A stretch of 8,603 bases of DNA, from positions 1 to 8,603 of the forward strand of contig JAOZRH010000084.1 in NCBI GenBank assembly GCA_029931905.1. Reading direction: 5' to 3'. Origin of the DNA: Fidelibacterota bacterium. Its GTDB lineage: Bacteria; Fidelibacterota; Fidelibacteria; Fidelibacterales; Fidelibacteraceae. The position numbers and the translations under genes were made by a program. Of this stretch, positions 6,785 to 8,603 are shown in pieces (position 1 is the stretch's first letter; each line of letters begins with the position of its first letter). A model generated the notes under the pieces. The model had not been told where the DNA came from and ran no database searches. It saw only the letters and a list, made by a program, of their open reading frames with translations.

Positions 6785-7882
6785 ATGAATGAAAAGAATG
6801 ATTTATTACATAGTTTTAATGGAATTCCATACAATGAAGAGGTTGTTCCGTTTCCTAATTTTGGTGCTGTAGTTTTTCAGCATAATAGAGAATTGGGTGG
6901 AAAATTAGGTTTGACAAATGAATTATTTAACTGGACATTTTCTGATATTAATAATCTGATTTTAAAATTTCAAACTTATTTTGCAGAATTGGGAATTAAA
7001 AAAAATGATGTAATTGGATTGACATTAGGAAACAGTCCAGTAGAAATATTGATGTTTTTTGCACTGATGTTTAAGGGTGTAATTATTCAACCGATTTTTA
7101 AGGAATATTCTGAAGAAGAAGTGGAAAAATTATTTCACAATTCGGAAGCAAATTTTTTATTTAATATTAATTCAAATTACAAATATAAAAATTTAAATTC
7201 ACAAATTATTGATATAATAGATAATAAAAAATTTGTAAGTGAAATTGAAAAATATGAGAAAATAGAAGATGATTTACCATTTGTTAATTTGAAACAACCA
7301 ACGCTAAGAATGTTATTAAAAAACATTGGGATAGTTGAATTTAATCAATATAATTTGTTAGCATCGGCACAATCAATTGGAAAAACATTTCATCTTTTTA
7401 GACCGGGAAATGCTATTATTAATCATACTATTAGAAATTTGACAGATTTTATTTATTCGGTATTTGCACCATTTTATTATGGAAAGACAGTTAAAGTTGA
7501 TGAACGAATATCAAATAAAAATATTCTCGAATTGATGAGTGATGGAGAAGTTCATTATAGTTATTTTGGTGTAAATTATGATGTGAACGAGTTGCAAAAA
7601 ATTGATTATAATTTCATAAATATTATCAGAGATGCAACAGTTGTTATAAATATTGCAAACCAAAAAACAAGCTTCAAGTTATCCAAAAAATTGCCAATTA
7701 CAAAAGTGTATGGTGATGATATTTCTTGTGGAGTTGGAATAATATTTGATGAAAATGACAATTGGAAATGTATGGATAATATTGAAATTGTTAAAGTTGA
7801 CAAAGATGGAAATCCAGTGTTACAAAGTCAAAATGGCGAGCTTGCTTTTCGTGGACACACAATGTTTGATAAAATTATATAA
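6785..7882 (+). CDS. Degenerate, C-terminally short AMP-binding (ANL superfamily) protein
   Basis: The N-terminal half follows acyl-CoA synthetase/adenylation domains. NWTFSDINNLILKFQTYFAE (49-68) with ELGIKKNDVIGLTLGNSPVE (68-87) and FKGVIIQPIF matches their opening core, and GELAFRGHTMF (351-361) matches the start of the A7 region. The catalytic parts are missing. Where the TSGTTGxPKG phosphate loop should precede the 'NLLASAQS' helix there is only LRMLLKNIGIVEFNQY (174-189). The YGxTE motif reads YGDDISC (309-315). The chain stops at residue 365, before the TGD motif, the hinge and the lid domain with its catalytic Lys; family members usually have 500-600 residues. No continuation is seen before the convergent gene. 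The frame is intact, so it is probably a maintained non-adenylating protein. ATG 6785 is chosen with AAAGGA 12 bases upstream; a TTG at 6734 has no ribosome site. It lies 60 bases after the GT9 gene, likely in the same operon. Confidence 0.65.
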   Translation: MNEKNDLLHSFNGIPYNEEVVPFPNFGAVVFQHNRELGGKLGLTNELFNWTFSDINNLILKFQTYFAELGIKKNDVIGLTLGNSPVEILMFFALMFKGVIIQPIFKEYSEEEVEKLFHNSEANFLFNINSNYKYKNLNSQIIDIIDNKKFVSEIEKYEKIEDDLPFVNLKQPTLRMLLKNIGIVEFNQYNLLASAQSIGKTFHLFRPGNAIINHTIRNLTDFIYSVFAPFYYGKTVKVDERISNKNILELMSDGEVHYSYFGVNYDVNELQKIDYNFINIIRDATVVINIANQKTSFKLSKKLPITKVYGDDISCGVGIIFDENDNWKCMDNIEIVKVDKDGNPVLQSQNGELAFRGHTMFDKII

Positions 7883-7908
7883 TAATTATTTTTAAAAATC
7901 TATAAAAT

Positions 7909-8592
7909 TTATAGTAATTTATTTACTGCTTTTAAATCAGATTCAAAATCAACTTCCATACATAAAAATTCTGAAATATTTATTGGCTTAATTTTGATAT
8001 TGTCATTTAAAATTGACAATTCTAATCCCTTTTCAAAATAATCGTCGTCTTTGCATTTTATTAAATTATTAATGAAAATTTTTGAATCTGTTTTTGATAT
8101 AAAATTAATTCCCACTGCTTCACCTTTTGCATTTTTAACAGTTTTAGAAATTTCGTTTATGTTACCATTTTTATCAATTTGATATTTAACCTCTTCTTCG
8201 CCAACTGATGAATTATTTACACAACAAAAAGATTGTGATTTTTCAATATAAGGCGAAATTGTTTCAAGCAAAATTTCATCAAAAACTACATCACCATTCA
8301 ACCATAAAATATCTTCATTTGGGAATTTTTGCAGTCCTTTAAGTAAACTTTTTGATGTGTTTGTTTGGTCGAATCTTTCATTATAAATATATCCAACATC
8401 TGGAAAATTTTCCATTATCATATCTTTTTTAAATCCAACAATGGTAAAAATTTTATCTAAATGAAATTTTGAAGACAAGTATTCAATTTGTCGCTTCATA
8501 ATTGATTTACCATCTTCTAATGGGGTTAATGGTTTGGGAAATGGATTGCCTAATCGTGATCCAATACCTGCTGCTAATATTATTATTTTCAT
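7909..8592 (-). CDS. LicC-like nucleotidyltransferase (cytidylyltransferase or sugar-nucleotide enzyme)
   Basis: A complete 227-residue NTP-transferase of the Rossmann-like GT-A type. LAAGIGSRLG (6-15) and PFPKPL (17-22) form the nucleotide-binding loop with the signature Arg13 and Lys20. LNGDVV (98-103) supplies the metal-binding Asp101, and EVDFESDL (213-220) supplies the second Asp215 near the C-terminus. DGKSIMKRQIEYL, the NERFDQTNTSKSL segment and GEAVGINFIS are closest to the group annotated as phosphocholine cytidylyltransferases (LicC type) and relatives that activate inositol-phosphate or aminoethylphosphonate with CTP. Such enzymes make the donor for phospho-headgroup decoration of surface glycans or lipids. 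Substrate cannot be fixed from sequence. The ATG has GGAG five bases upstream (8598-8601). It is convergent to the AMP-binding gene with only 26 bases between them, and its own upstream region is outside the window. Confidence 0.82.
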   Translation of the reverse strand: MKIIILAAGIGSRLGNPFPKPLTPLEDGKSIMKRQIEYLSSKFHLDKIFTIVGFKKDMIMENFPDVGYIYNERFDQTNTSKSLLKGLQKFPNEDILWLNGDVVFDEILLETISPYIEKSQSFCCVNNSSVGEEEVKYQIDKNGNINEISKTVKNAKGEAVGINFISKTDSKIFINNLIKCKDDDYFEKGLELSILNDNIKIKPINISEFLCMEVDFESDLKAVNKLL

Positions 8593-8603
8593 TATGTCTC
8601 CAA

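Noticed and set aside
7606..7803. Short - strand frame inside the AMP-binding-like gene
   Set aside because: Antisense shadow of the coding frame, without start signal or recognisable content.
7900..7914. Palindrome CTATAAA-A-TTTATAG between the two convergent genes as a terminator
   Set aside because: Almost all A-T, practically no loop, overlaps the stop codon of the - strand gene, and such palindromes are expected by chance at this base composition.

Overview
The window is AT-rich bacterial DNA using the standard genetic code. It comes from a Gram-negative (diderm) organism: it opens with the end of an Omp85-type outer-membrane β-barrel and carries an LPS-type heptosyltransferase-family (GT9) gene. 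A TTGATA-17-TAAATTTG promoter in front of the tRNA genes fits the TAnnTTTG element known from Bacteroidetes. Several genes nevertheless have clear Shine-Dalgarno sequences, which typical Bacteroidia and Flavobacteriia largely lack. I therefore suggest an FCB-group lineage, possibly a deep-branching or non-Bacteroidia one. This placement is an inference and is not settled by the window.

Left part (1-1150): the 3' end of an Omp85/D15-type barrel gene on the + strand converges on two tandem tRNA genes on the - strand, tRNA-Arg(CCG) then tRNA-Lys(CTT). A long hairpin between them can end transcription from both sides. The tRNA pair has its own recognisable promoter just downstream of clpX.

Middle (1150-4302, - strand): the classic protein quality-control cluster tig-clpP-clpX. 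Trigger factor (TTG start, strong Shine-Dalgarno) overlaps clpP by one base, and clpX follows 31 bases later. Trigger factor catches nascent chains, ClpX unfolds substrates and ClpP degrades them. The notable point is that this ClpP has Asn where the catalytic Asp of the Ser-His-Asp triad should be.

Right part (4536-8592): a cell-surface glycan or glycolipid locus diverges from tig. A GT-B glycosyltransferase and a GT9 heptosyltransferase-family protein overlap by 4 bases. They are followed by a strange, shortened AMP-binding (ANL superfamily) protein that has lost the recognisable catalytic motifs and the C-terminal lid. A LicC-like nucleotidyltransferase, probably a cytidylyltransferase for a phospho-headgroup or a sugar-nucleotide enzyme, converges on it from the right edge.

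Most of the window is ordinary. The two items most worth a second look are the Asn-triad ClpP and the degenerate adenylate-forming protein inside the glycan locus, possibly linked to a phospho-decoration pathway.
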